A stretch of DNA of 64,000 nt from Gudongella sp046224405 (GCF_046224405.1 NZ_JBJXRK010000001.1:248001-312000), one strand, 5' to 3'; numbered from the stretch's first letter, positions 34,332-42,847 are shown. Program-made: numbers and translations. The notes: generated by a model from the sequence alone, not told the origin.

Positions 34332-35090
34332 TTAAATGGTCCATTCACCATGAATAATTCCAACCAGATACCAGGCTCCGTTATGATCTTCAAATACCAG
34401 CTTCAAACTTCTCCAGTCCATTCCCTGATACTGGGGGTCAAATCCTGTGAAATGGAATTCCACAAACTGTCCGTTTGGATACTCCGTATCAACGTTGTTA
34501 ATGATATTTCCCATTCCAATCTTGTAGTTGTTTCCTATCATCTCAGGGTTTGCAAAATCAACATCATATATGAATCTGTCAAAGTAATCGTCAAAGGTCA
34601 TGTTGATTGGGTCCCCTGTTCCGTCAAATTCTCCCCAGTTGTAAACAACAGGACTGTTCACCAGATTCTGAAATTGCGCGGCCTGTATAACAATATCATT
34701 CTGAAGGTCCACATAGTCATATGGACTGAACCTTACCCCCTTTGCGGGATGAACATAAACATCCAGGTCCGACATTGCCATGTCCTCTATAAGGTCAATT
34801 GCCTCCATTGCAGTTGTCAGCAATGATGCCCCTGGTGTCGGCCCAGTTGACATTGGTACCGGGTCCTCGGGAGGTGCTGCCTTCAGCTCTTCAACTTCCT
34901 CCTTCAATTGTGCTATTTCTGAATTCAAGCTCTCAATCTCAGTATCCTTGTCCTCTATCTGCTGCTGCAATGCCTCCAGCCCTGGACTATCCTGTGACGG
35001 ATTTTCTACAGGTGTACCTCCTGCACAGCCTGCCAAGGATATTGCCATTACCAATATTAAAACGGTCCATAGCTTGCCTTTACCGGTCAT
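34332..35090 (-). CDS. Coiled-coil lipoprotein of unknown function
   Basis: 252 residues. Signal peptide with lipobox LAGC (lipid Cys at about residue 22), then a proline/serine linker, a coiled coil (about 38-70, ALQQQIEDKDTEIESLNSEI), a short proline linker (PPEDPVPMSTGPTP) and a C-terminal globular domain ending in HNGAWYLVGIIHGEWTI. That tail resembles NTF2-like or uncharacterised lipoprotein domains, but no family is certain. Surface-exposed by inference. Confidence 0.8.
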   Translation of the reverse strand: MTGKGKLWTVLILVMAISLAGCAGGTPVENPSQDSPGLEALQQQIEDKDTEIESLNSEIAQLKEEVEELKAAPPEDPVPMSTGPTPGASLLTTAMEAIDLIEDMAMSDLDVYVHPAKGVRFSPYDYVDLQNDIVIQAAQFQNLVNSPVVYNWGEFDGTGDPINMTFDDYFDRFIYDVDFANPEMIGNNYKIGMGNIINNVDTEYPNGQFVEFHFTGFDPQYQGMDWRSLKLVFEDHNGAWYLVGIIHGEWTI

Positions 35091-35192
35091 AATCTCACAT
35101 CCTTTTTATATTTATCTTATTCCTACCCTTTTTCTAGGGTTTTAATATTTCAATGCAGTTACAATGTGAGATTTTGAACGTTATATTGTTAT

Positions 35193-35687
35193 CTAGGATG
35201 CAGCTTTTGTTGCTTTTCTTGCTACGCCTGCTGCCAGGCTGTCAATCTGTATCTCCCTTTTTGAATTCTTCCAGTCAATGATTCCCGTAAAAATAATATT
35301 GGCACCCTTTTCAGTGCAGATGTTTCTCATCTGTTTGATTGCGCTGTTTCCTCCCATCCAGTTAAAGGGAAAGGCATGGGTTACAAATATCATGGTATCC
35401 TTACCCCCAAGCTTATCAATACCACCTAAAAAAGCCTTCATGGCTGGAGAAGCCTGGAATCCCCTGACTGGTCCCCCCAGTATCAACAAATCCAATTCCT
35501 CAATGTTGGTACTCAATGGCTCTATGGATATTTTCTGGGGATCCGACTGGTTCTGATCCTCGCCGCCAATTATTGCCAGTCTTTCAAGGGAGAGCTCATG
35601 CCCCTCATTTTCCAGTCTGTTCTTTATCCTTTCTGCAACAAGAGAAGTGTTTCCGGTCATAGAGTGTATAATTATACCAATTTTCAT
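35193..35687 (-). CDS. Flavodoxin family protein
   Basis: 164 residues from ATG at 35687 with RBS AGGGGGG; the longer frame to 35726 would overlap the upstream gene. The FMN phosphate loop is SMTGNTSLVAERI near the N terminus, and LLILGGPVRGFQASPAMKAF is a flavodoxin-like 50s loop. Likely an electron carrier. It lies 13 bp after an FMN-binding-domain membrane protein, so the pair may form an electron transfer route. Confidence 0.88.
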   Translation of the reverse strand: MKIGIIIHSMTGNTSLVAERIKNRLENEGHELSLERLAIIGGEDQNQSDPQKISIEPLSTNIEELDLLILGGPVRGFQASPAMKAFLGGIDKLGGKDTMIFVTHAFPFNWMGGNSAIKQMRNICTEKGANIIFTGIIDWKNSKREIQIDSLAAGVARKATKAAS

Positions 35688-35700
35688 CCTTAACCCCCCT

Positions 35701-36114
35701 TTATTTATCCACCAAGGCATCCTCAATAGCCTTCAAAATGACCCTGCTACTGTAGGTTGCACCTGATATTGAGTCCACATCAATCCTTTGCTGAGAAATT
35801 ACATCCTCAACAATGACCTCTGCCGGTTCGCCCTTTCCATGCCCGTGGTCAAGTATTACAATATCTGTGATTTTACCATCCTTAACCTCAACCTGAACCT
35901 TTGCATTTACAGGTGGTGAAGAATATTCTCCTATGTACTCACCATCCTGGACATCTTGAAGATCAACCTCTACTATTTCCTCATATATTAGTTTATTGAG
36001 ATTTGTCTGCAGATACATCATCATTCCAACTGCTGCAAGTACAAAAACAGCCAGTATCCCCAATAGAATCTTCCATCGTCTCTTCACGTTCTCACTCCCA
36101 TTTATCAATTTCAC
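35701..36114 (-). CDS. Membrane-anchored FMN-binding domain protein
   Basis: 137 residues: one membrane segment (about 14-34) and an extracytoplasmic FMN_bind domain. The motif SGATYSS near residue 119 matches the flavinylation sequence (S/T-G-A-T) at which ApbE attaches FMN to Thr. Members act in extracytoplasmic electron transfer (for example RnfG, NqrC and extracellular electron transfer proteins). ApbE is not in the window. First gene of the two-gene unit with the flavodoxin. Confidence 0.88.
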   Translation of the reverse strand: MKLINGSENVKRRWKILLGILAVFVLAAVGMMMYLQTNLNKLIYEEIVEVDLQDVQDGEYIGEYSSPPVNAKVQVEVKDGKITDIVILDHGHGKGEPAEVIVEDVISQQRIDVDSISGATYSSRVILKAIEDALVDK

Positions 36115-36158
36115 GTTAAAGTATTATCAAGTTAATTATACCACTAATCAAGCCAGAT

Positions 36159-36597
36159 GCAATTCTCAATTCATATATTAAGAAAGAGATCTCTCGACAA
36201 GCTCGAGATGATATTCATGTCCAGCTTAAAGCTCTAGGATCCTTCATTTCACTCAGGCTGACAAATAAATTCACTCGAATGGTACTTTGACAAGCAGTTC
36301 ATATGAAAGAACGACTGAAAAATCCAGCGAGGATTTTGGAATGCTTTGATTCCTCCAAGCGAAGCGGCATAGGGGTCAATGGAAAAAACGAGCTGATGGT
36401 TTTTCTCGGACTTGAATCAAGAACTGTGGTCAAAGACCTGAGAGTGAAAGTAAGCCAGAATAAGTTGTCCATGTCCCGGTTTAACCCTTAAATCTTTTCA
36501 TTGTGAATTGCTTGTGCCCGGCGATGAAATTCCTAAAAATCTATGATTTTTCTGGAATTCATCGAGAGGGTATGATCTGTGAACTGTGAATTATCTA
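36159..36597. repeat. Dispersed intergenic repeat, copy B, with degenerate internal sequence
   Basis: No solid gene occupies 36115-36590. Left arm GCAATTCTCAATTCA (36159-36173), core CCATGTCCCGGTTTAA then TTTTCATTGTGAATTG (36469-36510), hairpin 36522-36564 (CGATGAA..TTCATCG) and GATCTGTGAACTGTGAATTA (36574-36593) relate it to copies A and C. Inside, 36180-36270 holds CTCGACAAGCTCGAGATGA and GGATCCTTCATTTCACTCAG, similar to short repeats common in many bacterial genomes. A 62-codon frame (36303-36491) crosses the repeat and is probably not a gene. Confidence 0.6.
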
Positions 36598-37049
36598 CAC
36601 ACATCAACCCATTCGCCCTGAACAACCTCCTTCAGATGATCCAGGTCAATCTTCATGCAGGCATTTGGACTCCCTGCGGCAGGATATACATAATCGTAGA
36701 CCTTAAGTGATACATCAAGGTAAATATCCATGGGCTTGCTCAGACCAAAGGGACAAACCCCTCCTACGGGATGTCCTGTGGCCTCAAAAATATCCTCTCC
36801 GCTTATGAATCGAGCTTTCTGTTTAAAGGTGTCCTTGAACTTTCTGTTGTCAAGTCTCACATCCCCCTTGGCCAGTATCAGAATATCCCTCTCCTTTAGC
36901 CTTATTGCCATGGACTTGGCAATCCTTCCAGGCTCAACCCCCAGAGCTTCGGCTGCAAGTTCAACCGTTGCCGTACTGTCTTCCATTTCATATACTTCAA
37001 TACCAAGATTTTCGTCTTCAATATGCTTTTTCACACTTTCCAAAGTCAA
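36591..37049 (-). CDS. YbaK/PrdX-family aminoacyl-tRNA deacylase
   Basis: 152 residues. YbaK/EbsC family fold with TVELAAEALGVEPGRIAKSM and the glycine loop GHPVGGVCPFGLSKPMDIYL, ending with AAGSPNACMKI. Such proteins hydrolyse mischarged tRNAs such as Cys-tRNA(Pro) or Ala-tRNA(Pro). Exact substrate cannot be assigned. A second family member begins at 63540. Separated from the HD-domain gene upstream by 12 bp. Confidence 0.88.
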   Translation of the reverse strand: MTLESVKKHIEDENLGIEVYEMEDSTATVELAAEALGVEPGRIAKSMAIRLKERDILILAKGDVRLDNRKFKDTFKQKARFISGEDIFEATGHPVGGVCPFGLSKPMDIYLDVSLKVYDYVYPAAGSPNACMKIDLDHLKEVVQGEWVDVCR

Positions 37050-37065
37050 TCAAATCACCCCTGTC

Positions 37066-37662
37066 CTATTTCTTCAAAATCAATCCCCTATTGTATGCAT
37101 CCTCCAGCATATGCTCCACAAATTCCCAAAGCTTGTCCGAAGAGCTTTTAACGGGACTTATTCGCTTATATATGTCCGATTGGGCAACCCCATGCTTCTT
37201 CCAGGTTCCTCCACCATTGTAATAATTGTTGAGCATTGGCTGAAGCCTGTCCATGGATGCGGCAAAAAGTGCCTCCGGTGATTCCATCTCCTCGAATTCA
37301 TCCCACAGCGCCCTAAATTCAGTGGCTTTTTTTGATTCAAGCATTCCAAATATCTTCTCTGCAGCCTTTACTTCCCTTTCCCGCTTATCCTTGTTTCCTT
37401 CTTGATCATAGCAGAAGGTATCTCCTGCATAAAGTTCAACAAGGTCGTGGATCAGCAGCATCTTTATTACCTTGTTGACATCGATATCATCATTGGAGTA
37501 GTCAGAAAGAACCATGGTCATGACCGCTATATGCCAGGAATGCTGAGCATCATCCTCTCTTCTATCCTCAGTTATCAGGCTGGTTTGTCTCAGGATTGTC
37601 TTCATCCTGTCCAGCTCCACAATAAATTCCATGTCCTTCAGTATTCTTTTATCCATTGTCAT
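37066..37662 (-). CDS. HD domain hydrolase (YfbR-like)
   Basis: 198 residues from the ATG at 37662, four to five bases after GAGAGGAG. Metal site of an HD phosphohydrolase: His in AQHSWHIAVM, His-Asp in LLIHDLVELYAGDT and a later Asp in SMDRLQPMLNNY. The arrangement matches the HD_3 group including 5'-nucleotidase YfbR; the true substrate is unknown. Likely co-transcribed with the YbaK-type deacylase. Confidence 0.85.
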   Translation of the reverse strand: MTMDKRILKDMEFIVELDRMKTILRQTSLITEDRREDDAQHSWHIAVMTMVLSDYSNDDIDVNKVIKMLLIHDLVELYAGDTFCYDQEGNKDKREREVKAAEKIFGMLESKKATEFRALWDEFEEMESPEALFAASMDRLQPMLNNYYNGGGTWKKHGVAQSDIYKRISPVKSSSDKLWEFVEHMLEDAYNRGLILKK

Positions 37663-37964
37663 TGCTCCTCTCAATATACTATTAAGGTTATTTTAACATA
37701 TATTTTGAATTTTGTTTTCTTTTAGGCTTTGGTTGTTCTAATGCTAATGCAATTTATTCAGGTTCAAATTATTTCTTCCATTTGGGAAAGTCAGATACCC
37801 TCTCTCTGATTCAAAATCAGGGACCTATCCATGTGTTCGGCCGGCTATCGTTACTTTCCTTCATGGTAATCTGGATACTTTCAGCAGCTGGCTTAAACCC
37901 TGCTTTCAACACATCTCATGCAAACGTATTCTTTATATTTATAATATTATTTCCAAAAAAGGTG
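37663..37964. other. Intergenic region without recognisable gene
   Basis: About 300 bp between the HD gene and the trp T-box promoter. A 66-codon plus-strand frame (37782-37982) has no ribosome-binding site, no family and ends inside the promoter. I see no RNA gene or clear repeat here. Confidence 0.5.
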
Positions 37965-37993
37965 TTGACATTTACTCCATAACCCACTAAGAT
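37965..37993 (+). promoter_or_regulatory. Promoter of the trpXYZ transcription unit
   Basis: Consensus -35 TTGACA (37965-37970), 17-bp spacer, -10 TAAGAT (37988-37993), directly ahead of the T-box leader. Confidence 0.8.
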
Positions 37994-38007
37994 GTATTTA
38001 ATACATA

Positions 38008-38280
38008 AAAGCGTTGAAGGAGAGAAACGCATCCGAGTATATTTATAGAGAGTCAGGAAGGGTGGAAACTGACAATAGCTGGATGTGACATATACACTCC
38101 CGAGCAGGTTCGCCAAAAGGTATGGCAAGTAGGTGAATTCGGAGGCCCGCCGTTAAAAGGGATAGGACTGTCAGGTCTGATTGAGCGATGACTTTTTGTC
38201 ATAATCTGGGTGGTACCGCGTGAGAATAATCTCTCGTCCCTGTGAATCGTAACGATTCCAGTGACGGGAGATTTTTTTAT
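38008..38280 (+). promoter_or_regulatory. T-box riboswitch, tryptophan specifier (UGG)
   Basis: The T-box sequence TCTGGGTGGTACCGCG (38205-38220) is nearly perfect and would pair with the free CCA end of uncharged tRNA. Upstream, stem I includes GCGTTGAAGGAGAGAAACGC, then AGAGAGTCAG/CTGAC, and on the 3' side of the following loop the codon TGG (38080-38082) followed by A, the expected specifier position and following purine. This predicts tRNA-Trp sensing and fits the downstream trpXYZ-like transporter. The leader ends in a terminator that can switch to an antiterminator. Confidence 0.92.
38228..38278 (+). terminator. T-box-controlled terminator
   Basis: Stem AATCTCTCGTC / GACGGGAGATT (11 bp, one G-U) with an inner stem GAATCG / CGATTC, followed by seven T residues. 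The 5' arm would be sequestered by the T-box antiterminator when uncharged tRNA is bound. Confidence 0.88.
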
Positions 38281-38338
38281 TACGAATGGAAAAGTTCCAA
38301 CAATATTCCAAATCAAGAACTTTCCGTTCATGAGTATC

Positions 38339-38377
38339 AAGAAAAGCTTCATTGATAATTTGATCGATGCTTTTCTT
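38339..38377 (+). other. Second hairpin in the trpX leader
   Basis: AAGAAAAGC / GCTTTTCTT 9-bp stem, loop of 21 nt, between the T-box terminator and the trpX ribosome-binding site (AAGGAGG). It could be a backup terminator or an mRNA-stability element; no long T-run follows (TATTTTAAA). Confidence 0.45.
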
Positions 38378-38404
38378 ATTTTAAAAAAACAAGGAGGTAG
38401 CAAA

Positions 38405-39400
38405 ATGAAAAAGAGCAATTTATTCAAGATCATTTCAGTTATTCTAAGTATGGTTATCCTGTCAGGGTGTGCGGCATCTGGAGGAACCGGCGGGGAAGCA
38501 CCTGCTGAAGAGGGAGAAAGGTTCGTCATAGGAATCAACCAGCTGGCTGAGCATCCGGCACTGGATGCAGCTAGAGACGGATTCGTGGAGGCCTTGGAGG
38601 AAGCCGGAGTGGACGTTGAAGTGAAATACCAGAACGCCCAAGGGGACATCCCTACATCCTTGGCAATCGCACAGGGCTTTGTTAAGGATCAGGTTGACCT
38701 TATATATGCGATTGCAACACCTGCAGCACAAAGCTCAAAACAGGCTACAAGTGATATACCGGTACTTTTCAGTGCAGTCACAGATCCAGTGGCTTCAGGG
38801 CTGGTGGATTCAATGGAAAGTCCTGGGGGAAATGTTACAGGAGCAAGTGATGCAACGCCTATGAAGGAGCAGCTGGCAATGTTCAAGCAGCTTGACCCCA
38901 GCTTCACCAAAATAGGCATAATCTTCAATACATCAGAAAGCAATTCAGAGATACAGGTGGAAAGAGCCAAGGAATTCGCACAGGAGCTTGGCCTTGAAAT
39001 AGTTGGGGTTGGGATTTCAAACATCAATGAGATACCACAGGCTGTGGATTCCATAATCAATGACATAGATGGATTGTATGCAATAACAGACAATATGGTG
39101 GCATCAGCAATCGCCATTGTGGCAGACAAGGTCAATGCTGCGGGTATCCCGTCCATAGCAGCGGAAGGCTCAATGGTTGAAGGTGGACTCCTTATATCCA
39201 ATGGAATAAGCTACTTTGAGCTTGGCAAGCAGGCTGGTGAAATGGCAAGAAAGATTTTGGTGGATGGGATGACTCCAGCAGAAATCCCTGCTGAGAAAGC
39301 AGGTACAACCACCACGGTATTTAATCAGCAGACACTTGAACAGCTAGGCTTCGACCCTGATCACGAGGTATTCAAGGGAGCAGAGGCCGTAGGCCAATAG
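38405..39400 (+). CDS. trpX: ABC transporter substrate-binding lipoprotein, probable tryptophan transporter TrpX
   Basis: 331 residues from the ATG at 38405 (AAGGAGG 8 bases upstream); the longer frame includes the terminator and is rejected. Signal peptide with lipobox LSGC (Cys near 20). The body matches the ABC_sub_bind family (FVIGINQLAEHPALDAARDG, IYAIATPAAQSSKQAT, VTGASDATPMKEQ, FELGKQAGEMARKILVDG). Control by a Trp T-box supports tryptophan or a precursor as substrate. First gene of trpXYZ. Confidence 0.88.
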   Translation: MKKSNLFKIISVILSMVILSGCAASGGTGGEAPAEEGERFVIGINQLAEHPALDAARDGFVEALEEAGVDVEVKYQNAQGDIPTSLAIAQGFVKDQVDLIYAIATPAAQSSKQATSDIPVLFSAVTDPVASGLVDSMESPGGNVTGASDATPMKEQLAMFKQLDPSFTKIGIIFNTSESNSEIQVERAKEFAQELGLEIVGVGISNINEIPQAVDSIINDIDGLYAITDNMVASAIAIVADKVNAAGIPSIAAEGSMVEGGLLISNGISYFELGKQAGEMARKILVDGMTPAEIPAEKAGTTTTVFNQQTLEQLGFDPDHEVFKGAEAVGQ

Positions 39401-39420
39401 AACAGACATAGGAGGTCAAA

Positions 39421-40320
39421 ATGAACACACTTATTCTTACTTCCATTGAGCAGGGACTGATATTTGCAGTCCTTGCCATGGGGGTCACCATAACATACAA
39501 GATACTGGATATAGCGGATCTTTCCGTAGAGGGTACATTTCCATTGGGAGCCTTTGTATTTGCAAAGTTTGCAATGGCTGGGTTCTCCCCGGTCATATCA
39601 TCCCTCTTTGCCTTTGGATATGGAGCAGTGGCAGGACTTATCACGGCACTATTGTTTGTAAAGCTTAGAATACGTCCTCTTCTTGCAGGAATTCTGACGA
39701 TGACCATGCTGTATTCCTTCAACCTTAGGCTCAATGGCAAGGCCAATATCCCACTTTTTAACTATGACTCAATGTTTTCGGATATTTCCGCCCTCCTTCT
39801 TATGGTGGCAGTTGTAGTGGGAATAAAGCTTCTGATGGACCTGTTCCTGAAAACTGAAATCGGCTACCTTCTCATTGCAACTGGGGACAATGAAGCTCTA
39901 GTCCGGTCACTTGGTGAAAACAGCAACAAGTACAAAATAATTGGCTTGATGCTGGCCAACGGATTGGTCGCACTAAGCGGATCCCTCATGGCTCAGTACC
40001 AGGGCTTTGTGGATATAACCATGGGTGCTTCAATCATAGTTGTTGCTCTGGCATCAATTATCATAGGAGAGACGGTCAGTAAAAGCTCCTCCTTCCTATC
40101 CATAACAACCAGAGCCATAATAGGTGCGGTTTCCTATAAGCTAATAGGTGGAATCGCAATAGACCTCGGACTAAGTCCATCTGACCTGAGAGCAATAAGT
40201 GCCATAATTGTAATAGTATTTATAAGCTACAACAATTTTTCAAGCCCGTTTATAAAATCACTAAAAAAGCAAGGAGGTAGGGCCCGTGTTAGAAGTAAGA
40301 GACCTTTGGAAGAGCTTTAA
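39421..40320 (+). CDS. trpY: ABC transporter permease, TrpY-like
   Basis: 299 residues, about eight membrane helices, of the branched-chain-like permease family (BPD_transp_2). Typical segments: ITYKILDIADLSVEGTFPLG, LFVKLRIRPLLAGILTMTML and VVALASIIIGETV. Follows trpX by 20 bp with AGGAGG, and its 3' end overlaps trpZ by 35 bp. Translocation pore of the predicted tryptophan importer. Confidence 0.9.
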   Translation: MNTLILTSIEQGLIFAVLAMGVTITYKILDIADLSVEGTFPLGAFVFAKFAMAGFSPVISSLFAFGYGAVAGLITALLFVKLRIRPLLAGILTMTMLYSFNLRLNGKANIPLFNYDSMFSDISALLLMVAVVVGIKLLMDLFLKTEIGYLLIATGDNEALVRSLGENSNKYKIIGLMLANGLVALSGSLMAQYQGFVDITMGASIIVVALASIIIGETVSKSSSFLSITTRAIIGAVSYKLIGGIAIDLGLSPSDLRAISAIIVIVFISYNNFSSPFIKSLKKQGGRARVRSKRPLEEL

Positions 40321-41053
40321 TTCAGATACTGATTTTCAGATTGATGTCTTCAGAGGCTTTAGCCTGGATATCGAAAAAAACAAATGTACCGCAATAATCG
40401 GGCCAAACGGATGTGGAAAAAGCACTCTCCTAAACCTGGTAAGTGGAAGTCTGCCTGTTGACAAGGGACAGATCCTTCTCAACGGAGAGGACATAACTAC
40501 CCTCCCTGAGGAAAAAAGGGCCCTAAAGCTTGGTCGTGTACACCAGAGTCCCTCCATGGGAGTATCCCCGAGCCTTACCATTCTTGAAAACCTATCCCTG
40601 GCCAGCAAAAAAGGTGAAAGCTTTTCCCTAAGGGGACTGGTCAAGAAAAAAAATCTGGAGACCTTCATCTCCATGCTTAAGGATCTTGACCTGGGTCTTG
40701 AGGACAAGCTTCATACCCAGGTTAAATACCTCTCCGGTGGGCAGCGCCAAAGCCTTTCCCTTATTATGGCGGCAATGAAGCATCCTGACCTGCTTCTTCT
40801 GGATGAGCATACGGCAGCCCTTGATCCCAAGACATCACACGTGGTCATGGAAAAGACCCGAGAGCTCCTGGAAAAGCATAATATAACCACAATGATGGTC
40901 TCACACCATATGGGAGACGCCTTGAAATACTCACAAAGAATCATTATGCTGGACAAGGGAAAGATAGTACTGGATAAGCCAAGTGCAGATGTTTCAGAAA
41001 AAGAGCTTCTGGATATTTACAAGGCAAAGCTTGCTGAAAGGATTATTGCCTAG
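40286..41053 (+). CDS. trpZ: ABC transporter ATP-binding protein, TrpZ-like
   Basis: 255 residues, GTG start at 40286 with AAGGAGG about ten bases upstream, inside the trpY reading frame. Walker A GPNGCGKST, signature LSGGQRQSLSL, Walker B LLLLDEHTAALD (DEH in place of the more common DEP) and the H-loop VSHHMGDA are present. Energises the TrpXY importer. Confidence 0.9.
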   Translation: MLEVRDLWKSFNSDTDFQIDVFRGFSLDIEKNKCTAIIGPNGCGKSTLLNLVSGSLPVDKGQILLNGEDITTLPEEKRALKLGRVHQSPSMGVSPSLTILENLSLASKKGESFSLRGLVKKKNLETFISMLKDLDLGLEDKLHTQVKYLSGGQRQSLSLIMAAMKHPDLLLLDEHTAALDPKTSHVVMEKTRELLEKHNITTMMVSHHMGDALKYSQRIIMLDKGKIVLDKPSADVSEKELLDIYKAKLAERIIA

Positions 41054-41100
41054 GAGTTATGGGTATTATCCCATTGACTTAATAGAAGGAGATGATCAAT

Positions 41101-41520
41101 TTGGCAAAGACAAGACTGGATGCTAATATCACTGGAAATATGGGCTGGGAAATGGATATCAATGGCCACCATTTCATCACGGACTCAGCCATTGAAACCG
41201 GTGGAAATGACAAGGGTCCCAGACCGAAGGCTCTTCTTTTGGCAGGGCTCATAGGATGTACTGGAATTGATGTAAAGATGATTCTTGATAAGATGAAGGT
41301 GGAGCTTGAGGATATGAGAATATCTGCAGAAGCCGAAGCAGCGGAGGATCACCCTAAGGTTTATACCGATATACACCTTACCTTTACCTTCAAAGGAAAG
41401 GACCTTCCCATGGACAAGCTGGAAAAGGCCGTAAGGCTTTCACAGGAAAAATACTGTGGAGTTACTGCAATGCTCCAGAAGGCGGCTCCTGTAACCTATG
41501 ATATAGTTGTTGAAGAATAA
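41101..41520 (+). CDS. OsmC family protein
   Basis: 139 residues from TTG at 41101, eight bases after AGAAGGAG; the ATG at 41092 sits too close to that site. OsmC/Ohr fold with LLLAGLIGCTGIDVKMILDK, which keeps the first redox Cys, and the second Cys in LSQEKYCGVTAML. These proteins reduce organic hydroperoxides. Start 47 bp after trpZ, so it may be read from the T-box operon. Confidence 0.88.
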   Translation: MAKTRLDANITGNMGWEMDINGHHFITDSAIETGGNDKGPRPKALLLAGLIGCTGIDVKMILDKMKVELEDMRISAEAEAAEDHPKVYTDIHLTFTFKGKDLPMDKLEKAVRLSQEKYCGVTAMLQKAAPVTYDIVVEE

Positions 41521-41528
41521 GCTACATG

Positions 41529-41564
41529 AAAATACTCTTCTGATCAAATCAGAAGAGTATTTTT
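41529..41564. terminator. Bidirectional terminator between osmC and a minus-strand gene
   Basis: Perfect 16-bp stem AAAATACTCTTCTGAT / ATCAGAAGAGTATTTT with a 3-nt loop and T-run. On the minus strand it overlaps the last codons of the gene ending at 41544. Confidence 0.88.
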
Positions 41565-42710
41565 GTACTCTTTTTGTCTTCTCCTGGCTTCACCAAGACC
41601 ATGGTCCTTGGTCCACTTGAGGAAGGCCCAGGTGCTTATGCTCACATGGGTGTATATTGGTCTATTCTCTTCAAAAGCTTCACCTTGAAGGACAACAAGC
41701 CCTTCCTTCCTGTCCTTAAGCCAGAATGAAAGCGCATCCTGGTCCTCCTGGGCCATCTTCTCCCCTATTACTACGGCAGGCTCGACTCCGTGCTTTCTTA
41801 GCATCCTTAGAACCTCGCCCCTGTAGATCCAGTCATCCTCATCCTTTGGAAAATCCATTTCCATCAGTAGAACCTTAAGCCCCATACCTGCGAACTCCTC
41901 CAGAAGAGACTCATTTTCAAGTATAGTCTCCCAGCTGCCCACGGATATGTATGATCTTTGAAGCTCTTTCTCCTTCAACAGCTCCAAAAATTTCTTCAAT
42001 CTCTTTGGATCATCCCAAATATCCCTATCTTTAAGATACACAGATGCACCCACAAGGGATTCCACATCCTTTACAACATCCTCCAATGGTCTCAATGGGT
42101 TGTCTTTCTTCCCAACAAGACCCATTTCATCAAATTCCAGTCTCTGCTGACTGGTTACCTCCACAGTCCCTCCATACTGAAGGAAATAGTATCTATCCTG
42201 ATATTTCCTGAAGATTCCCCTATCCGCTTCCCTTAAGGGCTCCTGAATGGTCTCGTTCTGAATTGTATTAACATTTCTGTTTATCTCCTGGAGGCTTCTT
42301 TCAGTTATTATTCCAAGAACCGTTTCATTAAATGCCTCCACCGGATTCTTTCTGAAAAGGAAATCCACATATGGAGAGCCCTCCCCTTCTGAAAGCTCAC
42401 CAGCCAGTGCCACATATGCTCCGGGGACTATATCCTTGACCATTGACGCCTGTTCATGTACAAGGTCTTCCTGCCCCTGCTCACCCCAAAGTACCACAAG
42501 GGATGGCTCCATTTCAAGAAGCTGCCTCTTGAAGGATCCTCTTTCCAGCTCCATATCCAGAAATACAATCTCCACCTTGTCCTGCATGGAATCCTGCAGT
42601 TGATTTGCAAGGTATGCAAGCTCCAGCGGCTCCTGCAGTCTCAAAGGCAAAAGCATTTTTCTCCTTCTGCTTATTCCCGGTCTTATAAACAGCACCTTCA
42701 TCCCATTCAA
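41544..42710 (-). CDS. Cysteine-free protein resembling a degenerate B12-binding radical SAM enzyme
   Basis: 388 residues. The N-terminal 110 or so (VLFIRPGISRRRKMLLPLRL, PLELAYLANQL, VVLWGEQGQEDLV) follow the layout of a cobalamin-binding Rossmann domain but lack DxHxxG. From about residue 165 the pattern is that of a radical SAM barrel: NPLRPLEDVVKDVESLVGAS, VYLKDRDIWDDPKRLKKFLE, SWETILENESLLEEFAGMGL. The CxxxCxxC cluster motif is absent and the protein has no Cys at all. I infer a pseudoenzyme or non-radical derivative; function unknown. Confidence 0.6.
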   Translation of the reverse strand: MNGMKVLFIRPGISRRRKMLLPLRLQEPLELAYLANQLQDSMQDKVEIVFLDMELERGSFKRQLLEMEPSLVVLWGEQGQEDLVHEQASMVKDIVPGAYVALAGELSEGEGSPYVDFLFRKNPVEAFNETVLGIITERSLQEINRNVNTIQNETIQEPLREADRGIFRKYQDRYYFLQYGGTVEVTSQQRLEFDEMGLVGKKDNPLRPLEDVVKDVESLVGASVYLKDRDIWDDPKRLKKFLELLKEKELQRSYISVGSWETILENESLLEEFAGMGLKVLLMEMDFPKDEDDWIYRGEVLRMLRKHGVEPAVVIGEKMAQEDQDALSFWLKDRKEGLVVLQGEAFEENRPIYTHVSISTWAFLKWTKDHGLGEARRRQKEYKNTLLI

Positions 42711-42786
42711 CTCCCTTTTATATATCTTTTCTCCATTATACAGGATTTTAGCAATTTTTTCATATTTTCATGTAAAATTATCCTTC

Positions 42787-42815
42787 TTGACTTCGAACAT
42801 TTGTTCTGGTATTAT
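42787..42815 (+). promoter_or_regulatory. SOS promoter with LexA box ahead of DNA polymerase IV
   Basis: -35 TTGACT (42787-42792), 17-bp spacer, -10 TATTAT (42810-42815). The LexA box GAACATTTGTTC (42795-42806) lies inside the spacer, an ideal place to block RNA polymerase. Confidence 0.9.
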
Positions 42816-42847
42816 TGAATCACAGAAATACATAAGAGGTGTTTTCC

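Noticed and set aside
36303..36491. 62-codon plus-strand frame as a gene
   Set aside because: No ribosome-binding site, no recognised family, and its 3' end overlaps the dispersed repeat core. Treated as part of repeat copy B.
37782..37982. 66-codon plus-strand frame as a membrane peptide
   Set aside because: No ribosome-binding site and it runs into the T-box promoter.
38261..38404. 48-codon N-terminal extension of trpX
   Set aside because: It would cover the T-box terminator; the ATG at 38405 has AAGGAGG and begins a proper lipoprotein signal.
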